Assembly: GCA_021234155.1 (NCBI GenBank)
Contig: JAJEKV010000025.1
Coordinates: forward strand, 14,550,241-14,614,240
Length of the DNA stretch: 64,000 nt
Direction of reading: 5' to 3'
Source: Isoetes taiwanensis
Lineage: Eukaryota > Streptophyta > Lycopodiopsida > Isoetales > Isoetaceae
Part shown: one piece after another, positions 44,792 to 56,600 of the stretch
Layout of the letters: each line of letters begins with the position of its first letter
Numbering within the stretch: position 1 is the stretch's first letter
Notes under the pieces: model-generated
The model's input: only the letters and a program-made list of their open reading frames with translations
Told to the model about the DNA's origin: nothing
The model's database searches: none
Position numbers and translations under genes: made by a program

Positions 44792-45900
44792 GCAGCTCCT
44801 GTCTGAAATATATGCTTCTGATCTTGGCAGTTGATCAGATTCCTCTGATAGCAATTTTGTATGTAGTCTTTTGTTTACTGTAATTGGAATGTACATTGCA
44901 ACATTTGCACCTGTATAATTAGGGTGATCCTATTGTGAGTTGTCCTCTGGATGAGGAAGATTTTTGGCTTGATGAGATCTAGCCAACTGGAAAGAACTAT
45001 AGCTAGTCTGGTCTTACTGTAATCGCTTGAATAAGAGCCACAGCCAGACTTGCAGTGGCTACCCTTTTTATCTCTATTAGAAGGGTTCAATTGGCTGTAC
45101 ATGAAATCTCTGCAGTAAGGGCTGTAACACAGCCTTGTTACATTAGAATAATATTCATTGGGTTTTATCTGGGGTCGTTTCCTGTTCTACCTGATGTATG
45201 TAATAACTGTATACGAGAAATTATATAGAAGATATTTTTGTCAAAAGAATGTACATATTTTTATGTGTGAGCTTGCCAGTAACTATTGTGAGTTTCTTTT
45301 TTACCTAAAGAGAATGACTCGAACACACTAATGTGTCCCACTGATTTTATAAAAGGCCAATAAGATAGACATGTATTTGGGGCACACCAATAAGTCAATA
45401 TTGCAGATAGGGACAGGCTTGAGCATCGGGTTCCCTTTCTATTAAGTAAGTCAATATTGCAGATAGGGACGGGCTTGAGCCCCTTTCTACTAAGTTAGAT
45501 TAACAAGGTGTTGTGCACGAGGGTTGCCCCTCTGGTGGCCCGAGTGTATTTTCATGGTTTTTGTAGAGTGGGTTTGTTTAGGTTTCATCACTCCATGGTT
45601 GCTTGTTTTGTATTATAGAACTTAATAGATAGTGTGCTTTGCATTAGTTGTATGGTGCTTCGAAAAGCATGTTGTATGCATGAAATTTTTGGAGACATTG
45701 CACATGTAGGAGAACTTTATAAATAGGGGCAGGGATGCTTAGAATAAGGAAATTATTAATGCATTTGAGAGAGGAACTCAATTACCTAGCAATAAGATTG
45801 ATAGATATGTTTATGTTGTTGTTTTAGAGCATGCATGATGACGCAGATCTAAAAGTAAAGTTATAATCGGTAGATACAATGGAAAACGAACTTGAATTGA
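44792..45900. other. PUF 3' flank and intergenic DNA
   Basis: Likely 3' UTR: AATAAT near 45150 could serve polyadenylation. No other gene seen. Confidence 0.4.
45391..45500. repeat. Two-unit tandem repeat, period 56 bp
   Basis: TAAGTCAATATTGCAGATAGGGAC starts at 45391 and 45447. Both units continue with GGGCTTGAGC or AGGCTTGAGC and a CCCTTTCTA(T/C)TAAG end. Confidence 0.85.
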
Positions 45901-47124
45901 ATGTTATCATCGTAGAAGTATCCTTACTAGGAGGATCACGCCGTGAGCATTAAAAGCGTTTTTCAGAGTTGTGTTCTTCAAGTGAATGCCATGTATGCCC
46001 ATCCGTGGTCGGCTCAATAGCGTGTAGGAGGGGTCTGAAGCGGCCTCCCGAAATCCGTCGGATGTGGTCGAGTAGCAACGTGGAGCCACGTGGGGGGCTT
46101 GTCTTCTGGCGGGCGAGGGCCGGGCATGGCATTTTGGAGGGCCATGACGATGCTGTTTTATCGCAGGATGTCTATGTTAAAAACTCCCATGAGGATAGTC
46201 CTATGTTGTGTTGTTTGCTGCATGTTTCCTCCTTGATGCCTGTATATGTTGGCCGTGGGGGCCGGCAGTTCCCATGGTGCAATCTCGAATGTGGTGAGGA
46301 TGGTGATTGAGGGGGCTCAGGTGACTTATTGGTGGTCGGAGGAGCTCGAGCCCCATTGTAGATCATAGAGCTTAGTTGTTCCGCATGCATTTATGAGAAG
46401 TAGACACACGTACTTAGTTGTCTCGAAAATGGCTAGGTTATGCGATCTCGATCTCATAGGCAGAGGATGTCTGATGACGTTCGCTGTGTCTACTAGTATA
46501 TGGTCTATGTACTTTGTTGTTGTGAGGGTGTTTAGCGTTGTTGGAATGAGTGTTGGTGGCCATGTGCCGGCAAGGTTGAGGATGGTCATGGTCACGGCAT
46601 CCTCTCGCATTCTCTAGATCTCTTACGTGACTCGTTTGGCCGACATTGAAGTTCCGGTTGGTGGCCGATGATGATTAGGGAATAAGGCTCGTCATTGTCT
46701 TCACTCGTGAGAGCGACTTTGTAGGCCATTACATGCGCATGCGCATACCTCGGGTTTGAAGCATAGTTGTTTGATTGTGCCGCCTTGTGATCGATGGATC
46801 TGTCCTCGGCAGCGGCCGGTTGAACGGGCTGGCGTCGCATGATCTTGTGGCTTTTCGTTTTGCTTGGTGTGGACCTTCAGACATAGAGGTATTTTAGCCC
46901 TGTCTTAAGCGATCTCGATGAACTTGTAGTACTGGTTTGACTTCCATGAGTGGGAGAGATGCGGGAACTTCCACATCATTCGGAGATATGTCAGTTATTG
47001 ACGCCGAAGAGTTCTGCCAACTCAAGCCAATGTTCAACAAGTGGAATTTCTGCGACAGTGTCGTTGACGTGAAAGAGGAGGCATTCTGATCTCGTCTATG
47101 ACCAGGAGCCTCACCGCCATGAGG

Positions 47125-48211
47125 CGGGGTAGCCCTTAAGCTCGAAATATCGCCAAAAGGCTATTTTTTGGACATTTGCATTTTTTTCACTCTTGTTGAG
47201 TAGGATCAATTAGGAGTGGTGTTAATAAAATATAAGCCACCTGTCTACGAAATTTTCTCCTTCCACTCATAAGTTAGCCTACATCACTAAATATTGGATT
47301 CTTGGATTCGCCCCCATGTGAATTTTATTCTTGGTAATTATTCTAAAATCGCCCCTTAACCCCAAAAATCATGTAAAATTAATACAAATTCTATTCTTGG
47401 TGAGTTTTTTGAATTGTCGTTTACCTCCAGGAAAAAAAAAAAGAGGGGAAGGGGGAAAACCATGCATGTTACGTGGATTTCATGATCCGGCTCCAACATC
47501 CAGATATGCAATCTTGGAGTATTTTTGCTTTTGGTTTGTTGTTTATCCAATCTTAAAAAGATGACTGAAATCAAATCAGTTTGTGCTTGCCCACCATAAT
47601 ATGCAATTATGCCTGGGCTAAGTTTGTGTACTTGTTGTTGTTTAGCGTTTAGTGTGGAGCTATTGAGATTTACAATCAGATAAGGATATGAGGTATGTTG
47701 TAGAGTAGTTATAGTTGGTTTGCTTACTCATTTTATCAGAATACTTACCCTCTTGATTTGGTTATGAGGCAATTGATTTTGTTACATTTTAGAGCAACCG
47801 TACCTTATCTTAGCTATTAAGTTTTTCTATTTTTTGTTATCATGATTATTTCTATGTACGTGCAACCAATCTAGGTAATACATGGTGTATATGATTGTCT
47901 TGTCTTCTGTATTTTAATCATCAACTGCTCAGTTCAATTGTTGCACAGACATCCTTATGACATGATCAAACTCTTCAAATTGGTGACGAATGATGTTAAA
48001 TATCGTGGTAGAAATCTAGGGTTTAGGCACCTAGATATCTTGAGAAAAAAGTATATATTCCATCATTTGATGGATGAAAGATTCCAAAAGGTTGCTACAA
48101 CTCAAATTGAAGCCCCGAAACAAAATGCCAACATAACTAATCGAAAAAAGCTAAGATTCGCCTCATATTCTAAATTACACCTATGAAAATTTGGGCTTAA
48201 GGGCTACCCTG
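47125..48211 (+). mobile_element. Non-autonomous hAT-type DNA transposon, copy 2 (1,087 bp)
   Basis: Nearly identical to 26122-27208 and of the same length, with ends CGGGGTAGCCCTTAAG and TTAAGGGCTACCCTG. The second base differs from copy 1 (CG instead of CA). Flanking octamers (CCATGAGG left, CTCGTAGA right) do not match, so no target duplication is visible. It carries the same gene fragment. Confidence 0.85.
47943..48186 (+). pseudogene. Gene fragment captured inside hAT copy 2
   Basis: Same HPYDMIKLFKLVTNDV...HLMDERF segment as in copy 1, preceded by the same acceptor-like TTGCACAG. Differences from copy 1 include DERFQKV for DERFAKV and APKQNAN for ARNKIAN, each caused by changes at a TCGCC word. 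Source gene not recognised. Confidence 0.45.
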
Positions 48212-49432
48212 CTCGTAGACATTCCTCCCCCTTTGTAGCATGTCGGACGTGGGCATCTCATCTTGTTTCTGGACGCCGTCGTTGGCCTTATACCAAATGC
48301 ATAGTGTAGTGTAATGCCGTCGACATTGTCTGTTGTCCTTCATGTGCACGCAACTATGACGATCGATGACATGCTCATTGAATCGGGGAGTTCTTATTGG
48401 AAGAGCCACTTTTGTCCCTTGATGAGGCATTGTAGCAAGCCGCCACTTTTGCCCTCCGGCCTCTCCATAAGGAAGAGGTTGTATTTGTGGGTTTGGTCAT
48501 GTGTCTTCTTGTACATATTGTCGTCGTAGAGTAGTCGTTGCCTTGTTTGCAGCATCTGAACCATTGCATGGCACATATCATTGAGCATGATTTATTTGTT
48601 CGATACCATATCGCCCTCTGGGCTTTGCAAGAGATGGGAGGCGATGGGTTGTTATAAATGTAGGGGCTATGTTATGTTACGCCATTTTTGGGTTGCGTAT
48701 CTCCCTTTTTTTTTTTGGGAGTGTGTATTATAAGTGCATTTACATCGAACTTCGCCCTCGCCTTCCTCTTTGTCATCTCCATTCCGATTGTCCTCTTCTT
48801 TTGCTTTCGTTAATGTTTCCTTTCTATAAGCCCATTTGTAGGTATCCCCTGTGCTTTGAAATGTCAACAATGTGCGGGTTGTCTCGATGTCTTCTGCTTT
48901 GCCATGTATGTGTTGTGGTAGATGAGGTGCCCTTGTCAAGGAATTCCCCGCTGTCCGTCGAAAGTGGATCAGCCAGCAACAACCGTTTGTATGCCCCCAT
49001 CCTTCTCGTCTTTGTCTTCGTTGAACTTGATGTACCTGAGTATTGCCGCTTTTTAGGTTGCCCGATCCATTTCTTCCCTCATTTTGTTTACAAATTTTCC
49101 ACTCATCCTTGTGTTTGAGCTCTTATGTTCCGCCGCTTTTATACTTGTCAATGATCTTTGGATGCGAGGACTTCTGTGCTATTTGGATTAAGCGAACTCA
49201 TGTTTCGTCTTGAGGACCCTGGACCTATTGTGCGACATGTTTGTGTCGATGAAAATTACAGTTTGCTGTGAGCAGGGGCATGCGCATTATGGCCTCAACA
49301 TGGAGCTCTCCTACGAAGTTCTTCGTTCCTATCTAGATATTATGCTAGATATTAGGAGGTTAGCCTATGGATTTGGAGTGTTGAGAAGCGTTGTGGTACT
49401 TCGGTAGATGTCTTCTTCCCTGCATGTGAGTA

Positions 49433-50480
49433 CTATAGGAAAATGTCACCGTCTTCTCCGCAGAGACAGGCATACAAGACAGTGTGATTCCCACTGTCAT
49501 ATGTAGGGGCTAAACCTTCTTCATCCACCCTTTGACATATGAAGAAGCTGTAAAATCCTTCCAATTTACCTACTCTATCCAACTGTTTATTGTACGCCAC
49601 ACCCATCTTTCTATGGTGGGACAAGGCCATTAGAGCCACTTCAATGTTAAAACGGGTTCTTCGGTTTTACCCACTTGAAGTTGCACCTTATAATGCCCGT
49701 CACATATGTGCCTCCATACCACCCAAAGTGCCACATTGGTCGGGGAGAGGTAATTATACATCTATCGGGGTTCTAGTGAGCGGGTCGACCCGGATAAGAT
49801 GGGCGGACTCTATCCCTAAGATAGGTGAAACCCAAGCACGTAACCCTGAAATCTTAGGACAAAAAGAGGAGATGCACAGTCGACTCACGATTGGCAATCA
49901 ATGGGCACATATCATCGGCCGCCAATCCCTTTTCCAATAGAACCATTTTGGTACTGAGACCCCTTGAAGCCTTGATCCACCTAAAAACGGAAGTTTCTTT
50001 GAGCGAATAGATATCCATGAATTAGACAAGAGAAGCTTAGCAACCAGCATTTGTTACCCCCAACCTAACCTCCACTTTTAGTGGAGTTTCTTCAAGACCT
50101 AAAAGCACGATATAGATATTCGCACACGGTACTTTTTCTTTTGAAACACACCACCATATTTCCCTTGGCTACCGAACACTCGGGGAATCTCTCATTGTAT
50201 CTTTTCGTCTCCTATCCCACGCCCTTTGTACCTTGTATCCGGTCAAGATATCCATCCATCGCCATTCTCCCCATAAATGTTGTAAATCGGATTGAATTCG
50301 TTCTTTCCATTTCCCAATATATGGGGATGGACCAAGGCCAAAAAGAAAGTCCTTCCCCGTTCCAAACTTGTGTATTCCAAAAGATCTTGATATTTCCAAC
50401 CTCACTAGGAATATCGGTTGGGGGCATACTGAATGGGACCTTCATCGGGCACGGGAGTACCTTTCTCATCACCTAAAGGT
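49433..50480 (-). pseudogene. LINE-B ORF2 C-terminal zone
   Basis: Minus-strand frames near 50472-50170 are Trp/Pro-rich (IKIFWNTQVWNGEGLSFWPW) and near 49639-49433 read ALMALSHHRKMG and YACLCGEDGD. Position and composition suit the region following L1 reverse transcriptase, but I could not place a full zinc knuckle. Confidence 0.35.
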
Positions 50481-50899
50481 ACTGGAGCAAGTTTAGAATC
50501 GTAGGAAGAAGGCCCTAGTTCATCTCTAGGAAGTGATGGCTTATGTTTAAGCTTACATTGATCAAGCCAGTGTCACAAATACCATGGCTGGGGAGGAGTC
50601 ATCATGTAGCACACACCAAACAAATTTGGCTGCAACTTTGCATGTGCTCAGAGTAAAGGGGTCTCCACATCCTAGTCCACCATCTCTCTTATCTACGATA
50701 GCTCTAACCATACCGCTTTTGCATTACCTCCCCAAATAAACTTCCTAATGATGACCTGTATTTGATTGTATGTACTTTTTTGAGCCACTATCACTCATGA
50801 GAAGTAGACATGTGAGGCTGCAAAGACAGCATTGGCAAATCGTAACTCTACTGTGAGGCCCGATAGTCCTTGGAGGACTACAATCCCATTTTTCTTTCG

Positions 50900-53100
50900 G
50901 GAAGTCTATCTAATTGGGGCCACATGCCCCTTCATGGTATCCCAGAGATGGTGGAAGACCCATGAGCTTAATAGTCCTCTGTGGCGAAATCGGGAAACCA
51001 AGTCCTTTAGCGCGTGGATCAATAATATCCCCCAAGAGCCCATAGAGTAGGAACATTGAGTAGAGCACGTTGGCAATGAGTTCAATACCGAGATATCCTT
51101 AAATGCAACAAGAATGTCTTGCGAAAGTTGGAAACTATTATCATCAAATCCTAAGGAACATGAAGATGTCACACCAGATAATTATGCTTCCCATCTTGAC
51201 ACGGAAGAGACCGGCCCGGACATTGCACCTTCTTCTACTTTGAAGTTCACCACTTTTGTAAGAAGGCTAGCCATAATCACAAACAAGTAAGGAGCTAATG
51301 GACATCCTTACCTTATTCTTTCGGAAAAATGAAAGAGACCAAAGGCTCACCATTCACAAACACCGGCAGAGGCAAACTCGTTTATTTAGAGCAAATGAAA
51401 CTCACTGGGAATCCCATATATTTCATGACTTCTTGCAAACCTCCCATCTAAGGGAGTCATAGGCCTTCCGAAAATCCATCTTATAAGAACACGGTTAAGC
51501 GTTGAGTTACGCACCATTGTAAACCTTCCCTTGCTACAATATAGTTGTCAGAATGTACCTACCTCAAAGGAAGGTATTCGTTCTCTACCAATGACCTATT
51601 GAGAATAGGCTTTACATAGTTGGCAATGCCTTTCATGATAACCTTACATAACATTGGTCAAGGCAATAGGCCTCCATTCACCCAAGTGATAAAGGTCTTG
51701 GTATTTTTGGTATGAGAGTTATGAACCCGGTAGCTGGGCAGGAGTGCGGTGTAGAGGGGAAGAACAGCACCTCGAACCGCCTTCACAGCGTCGAGGCCTT
51801 AGGAGTCCCAAAATTTATAAAATTCGGGAGGGAAACCATCAAAACTAGGAGACTTACACGAGGCAAAGAGCACAATGTTTTATAGATCTTGGCGTCTCAA
51901 AATACCGCATCGGGGTCCTATAATCCTTGTGTAACTTTGACGTACCAACCAATCCACCTTGTTCATCCATTGGAAGATCTCGGGCCCAAATGTCACCGCC
52001 TAGATCCTCAGTAATTGTTTTGAAAGCTATCTCTTATAAATGTCTTGCTCTCATCTTGATCATCCACCATATTCTAACTATTATCTTTAATTGTTGGGGA
52101 TGTTATTTTCTGCTGTCTTACTCCTACCATTCTCAAAAAAACATGGGTTCTCTTAGTCAAGCTCAAGTATACCGTTGTTTTTGAGCGTCAGCCCGGCTCC
52201 CACTTCCTCCTCCTCAATTTCTTGCCCTTCCCTTTCCTAGTTTCTTCGATTTTTTTCCCAAGTCATGTGGATGATCTAGTAGTTTCCTTGACCTCCATAG
52301 AAGGTTGTAAACCGCTTTCTTTTCTCCTAAATTCCATGCATCTCTTCTTACCCCACTCTTTTTATCCATCTCTTCATAAGGTTAACTTTTCCTATCAGCT
52401 TTCATCAGGAAGACCTTCAAGATTGGGAAGTGAGGCCAAGAAAGCCCAAATGGTTTGGTGAATGCCTCTTTTTCCTAACCATGACGTATTGAATTTGAAT
52501 GGAACATTATCTTGTTTCCTCATAGTAAGGGGCACCTTCAAGAACAAGCTTCGTGATACATGATCCGAAGTGAGAGAAAGCAAGTTCGCCTTCCACATAA
52601 AATTTATCCATAAAACATGATGATCTATTTGCCATATAGAATTTCGTCAATAGGTAATATACTCTATTTTGCCCTTTTTCCCTATTTGGAAAAGTAGCAT
52701 TAGGAAGAAGGTACCAAGTGAGAGCCCGATGTGTTGTTTTAGGAGGGAATTCTAGGCAACTTCTTCATTTTCTTTTAATTTTTTGTACAAACTCATCTTT
52801 TGGTCCCAAACATCGTCGTGTTCGTGATCACCACCAAGAATCCAATTCTCAAACCCAAAAAGAAAAAAAAAAAAAACCCCACTTTGGGTTATCCAACTTT
52901 CCATCTTCTTCCACATCAACTGCTCGTCATGGTACATTAGATGCATACACATTGAGGAGCCCCCCACCATTTAACTAAAATACCATAGCTTGCCCATCCG
53001 CCATCACTACCGCAAACCAAACTTATGTTGTGACCTCGCCATAGAATACATGTGCCCCCCTTTATACCAGGGCATCACAATAAAAGATGAATAGTTCCCA
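50900..53100 (-). pseudogene. LINE-B ORF2 remnant: AP endonuclease and reverse transcriptase
   Basis: Readable motifs on the minus strand: endonuclease NWILGGDH (near 52855) and SDHVSRSLFLKVP (near 52560). Reverse transcriptase shows KSPSFDGFPPEFYKFW (near 51840), motif A YKMDFRKAYDSLRWE (near 51480-51437), motif B RQGCPLAPYLFVI (near 51320-51275), motif C degraded to FDDNSF (near 51147), then SSWVFHHLWDTMKGHV (near 50950). This set is typical of plant L1 elements. The FADD box is changed and several stops occur. Confidence 0.75.
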
Positions 53101-53450
53101 CCCAATTCCCAATGGACCGGCTTCAAAATTGAAGTGGTTGGAAGTGGCCAAGATATTGAGAGGCAGTGAAGGGGGTTCTGATGATAAAAAAAATCGCTTT
53201 GGGTGAGGTGAGTGTAGATTGTAGTCACCGAGAAAGTTATGGTTATATATGTAGGCAAAACCCTAATTTTTGAAATTCTAGGGTTGAAAAATCTATCATT
53301 TTGAGGTCTAATTTTGTTTCTTGGTGGTTTGAAGTTGTGACATGCAAAAGACCTTCTAATGATTCTATTGCAATAAATTTCATCTAATTTGGAGGTGTTT
53401 TGGGTAAAGTTATGGCATTTAAAATAATCCACTCACATAGTGCGTAAAAG

Positions 53451-56400
53451 GCCCCACCAATTCCCAGATTAAGGCCCTGCAAGCACACTCGTGAGTAGTG
53501 GGCCTTGTTTGGGTCCTAGATAAACCAAAAGTTTGGTATGAAGGCAAAATCTTGCTCATCTGGGAGTTAAGCTAAGATATGCCTTTTTTTTCAAAACTTG
53601 TCTTGAGGGCAATTTAGAGGCACTAGAGGCTCGACCTACATTTTAGATAAGGCCCTGGGTGCACTCTTGTGGGAGTAATTGAATTTGTTTTGAGGTCACT
53701 TTTCTTCCAAATTAAGTAAAACAAATTACACATGCTATTTATGATCAACAAAGACATTGTCACAAATTTCACAAAATTTGTGTTAAACAATGTTTGTACA
53801 AAAAACAAAAAGTTATTAACATGATCTTTCAGCCTCCCCTTCTTGGATAAACCTCAAGCCTTTATGTCCCTCTAGGTACGGGCAAGTTACCTCTAGCATG
53901 AAGAGCACATACAGACCTTTCAGTGTGGTTTCATTGCCATTGCCGCTTTAAGGGAACAAGTCGGCGAGCGGTCCTTTTTCGACGCGAGCCGAACTTTAGA
54001 TAGACCCTTTGAACTCTTTATATAGATCGAATTGCCCAAGCCTTTGATCGGTTTATCAATCACTTTGTTTTTCGGTTCTTCTTCACTCCGGTTTCGCTTT
54101 CCAAAATCGGTGCCTTCATTTGTTGTCCGATTCACCTTTTTCCCTCTCCTCTACTCCTTCGAGCGAGTTGTCGGTAGTTTTATTTATTCATCCGCTTTAA
54201 CTCCTCCAAAGACCTTTCTTGGATTTTCTTCCACCTTTCTCTTGACTAATTTGCATACCTTATTAGCACGTTGTTGACTCCTCCTCATCATTTCTAGGCC
54301 TCGCTAACATGCAGCAGGGCAGGCCATGTCTTAGAAATATCTTGATAAGCCTCACTGCACCTAAAAGCAAAAGCCTTGCCACCGAACTAAGCAACTAGGG
54401 AGATTTAAGGTACAAACAGGGAACCCTAAAGTGCTACTTATAGGTTTGGGAGTTTAGGGTTTCCACTTATGTAATTTTCATGTTATCTAACTAATTAGAA
54501 CTGAATTATTTGGTAGCTTGAATTTTAAAGGCAAACTCAGAAGTCCCCTACTCACACAACAATGTGCTGGAGCTAATTTTAGGTAAAGGCTCTCGTGAGT
54601 CATCACTTTGCCAAAGGCACGAATTTTAAATAAAAAAATCAATCTTTCAATTATTAGCAGCCTTTCTACTAAGAGGAAAAAATTTCCCATTTTTGAGGTT
54701 CTGCATTTGGAGTTCTCATCCCCAAATCAAATTCTAGATTGTTAGTACTACTTGGGAATGTCCAGATTTTCGATCTTAGTCATCAAGATCATAACCGATA
54801 CCAATGTAGCGTCCTTGTTCATATCACGATGCTCCCTTCGGTATAAGAAGCGGAGTTCATTCCTTAATCTAATTTGGTGGCCATCCATTTAACATCGAAT
54901 CGCTTAACGTCAAGAAGAACTTCGGACAGGCGAGAATGGACGGTCCATTCATCGATCTCCCCTTGAATCAATCAGCGTCAAGGAAGTATAAACAAACGTA
55001 AGCACATAGCATCAAGTACATATGGTTCTATAGAAGGATGGTTTCACTATAACATTCTTGATTGGCAACAACATCATTATCAAGAACATGGGGAAGTCCT
55101 GCCCAAGGCCTCGGTTTCGGGGATTGACCGTGACTTGGGTCTCCGAATCAAACCAGTTGAGTTCTGTAACATTGGATTGGGCTGGCATAGCAGAACATGG
55201 TCATTGGGTAGTGCGCTTTATCCGCCCCTCCGATTACTTTGCGAATAGATCTGATAAGTCTTGGGGCTTGATCGCTTTTTGCGGGTGCATAGCAAAAAGC
55301 TACCCCGGGTTGCGTCTCTTCGGTCCGATGAGGTAGGAGGAGATCACTCCCTCTAGAGGCATGCATGCCAATTACAGCTGACTAGAGAGCCATGCCGCCT
55401 ATGACTTGAACCCCATTGAAGATGACGATCACCCAAGAGGTGTCGAATCCATACCCTTGCCTCAAGACTGGGTAAAGCCATCGAGGCCTAGCCAGCTAAG
55501 ATCCTCGACATAGGCTTTACATGTAGAGATCAATCTATAATGGGGACATGTCCTCTTATACTTCATGATCTAACCCACCTCCATAGGGGCTTTTATGGAA
55601 CGAGCCCATAATAATTTGGGAATTATGTGGAGGCTAATCAGATGTATAATTCACTAAGGACCCTCGAGGTCTCTATCCCCTTCCCAATACATAGAGCTCA
55701 AGTCAACCATAATCATCCATAGAACAGAAAAATAGAATATCATCTGTCTATCATCTATCTAACATACATGGTTAGGTTCTTCATTTAGAGGTCTTCCAGA
55801 TCCTCGAAATCTATAGGGCCTCTATGGCTAAACTAACATATCCTTTCGGCCTAATCTTTGGGTCCGAGGCTCCATTGCACATGAAGTAACCACCTACGGA
55901 TCCTTGGCTCTTTCCACTCCACGGGCGTCCATGCGATTGATTAAGGAAGAAGATGAACCAATTCGTGCCCGCCGGGCAAACGCGGGCTTCACGCGTCCCA
56001 GTAAGCCGAATGGTACCGGCGCTATTTTAATAACGGGTTCTAGAGGACTGATCCGTGCTGGCATTTTAGAGTTCGGTCTTTTACATGACGCTTGGGGTTA
56101 GAATCTAAGGTCACTTGGGGCTTTTGCCAATGGCAATAGGGGATTATGTGCACATGTTAATGAGGCATGTGCAATAACAAGTTGTACCCTTAGGGGCCAA
56201 CACTTTACGATCGCTTATGCGCATGTCGTCAACGCGTCGACATGTACTAGTGACGTTAGCGATAGTATAATGATTCATATCATATATTATGTCGAACGTC
56301 CCAAATGAACTTCGGCAATTTCGGCATTCCTGCCACGATTACTCCATTCTGTTCTGTACAATGGGTCGACAAGAATAGCCTCGAATTTGACTTTGAAGAA

Positions 56401-56600
56401 CTACTCCATGTGTGACTTTGAAAAGTGCAACAACTTGCAATATTTGATATCCAATTGTGGTAAACCAAGGTGGTCATATAACCTCCACATTCAACGTAGA
56501 TGTACGTGTGTAGTTATGTTAATTATGTAGATAGAGGGTTTATTCTAGAAATTGAATAATTGATGATGAGAACACATGTCATAATTGCTTTGTGTATACA
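53451..56600. other. Unassigned DNA
   Basis: No plant gene family recognised. Moderately GC-rich patches around 54.9-55.4 and 55.9-56.1 kb have open frames (for example a 92-codon frame at 55058) with no motif I can name. Confidence 0.35.

Larger units (their letters stand above)
45900..49200 (-). mobile_element. Decayed minus-strand element with endonuclease-like segment, split by hAT copy 2
   Basis: On the minus strand near 46580-46400 the sequence reads TWPPTLIPTTLNTL, KYIDHILVD and, a little later, PLPMRSRSHNLAIF. This resembles the C-terminal half of an endonuclease/exonuclease/phosphatase domain (xIDHILVS...SDH). Upstream on the same strand (48590-48400) frames read KYNLFLMERPEGKSGG, and a charged stretch follows near 48940-48670. 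No reverse transcriptase was found. The hAT copy at 47125-48211 interrupts it. Family and borders are uncertain. Confidence 0.3.
49400..53450 (-). mobile_element. LINE-B: plant L1-type non-LTR retrotransposon, minus strand
   Basis: Minus-strand order from high to low coordinates: an endonuclease start zone (YKGGTCILW-like near 53060; NVYA- near 52935; ILGGDHE near 52855), an SDH motif near 52565, reverse transcriptase (51.9-51.0 kb) and a C-terminal zinc-knuckle/RVT-associated zone down to about 49430. The element is broken by many frame changes. Poly(A) or tail repeats were not identified at the 49.4-kb end, so the 3' border is approximate. Confidence 0.7.

Noticed and set aside
50081-50476. 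Plus-strand 131-codon frame
   Set aside because: It overlaps LINE-B C-terminal frames on the other strand and has no motif.
54800-56110. Possible mitochondrial-derived insertion
   Set aside because: Base composition differs from the flanks, but I could not match any mitochondrial gene or intron with confidence. A search against plant organelle genomes would decide.
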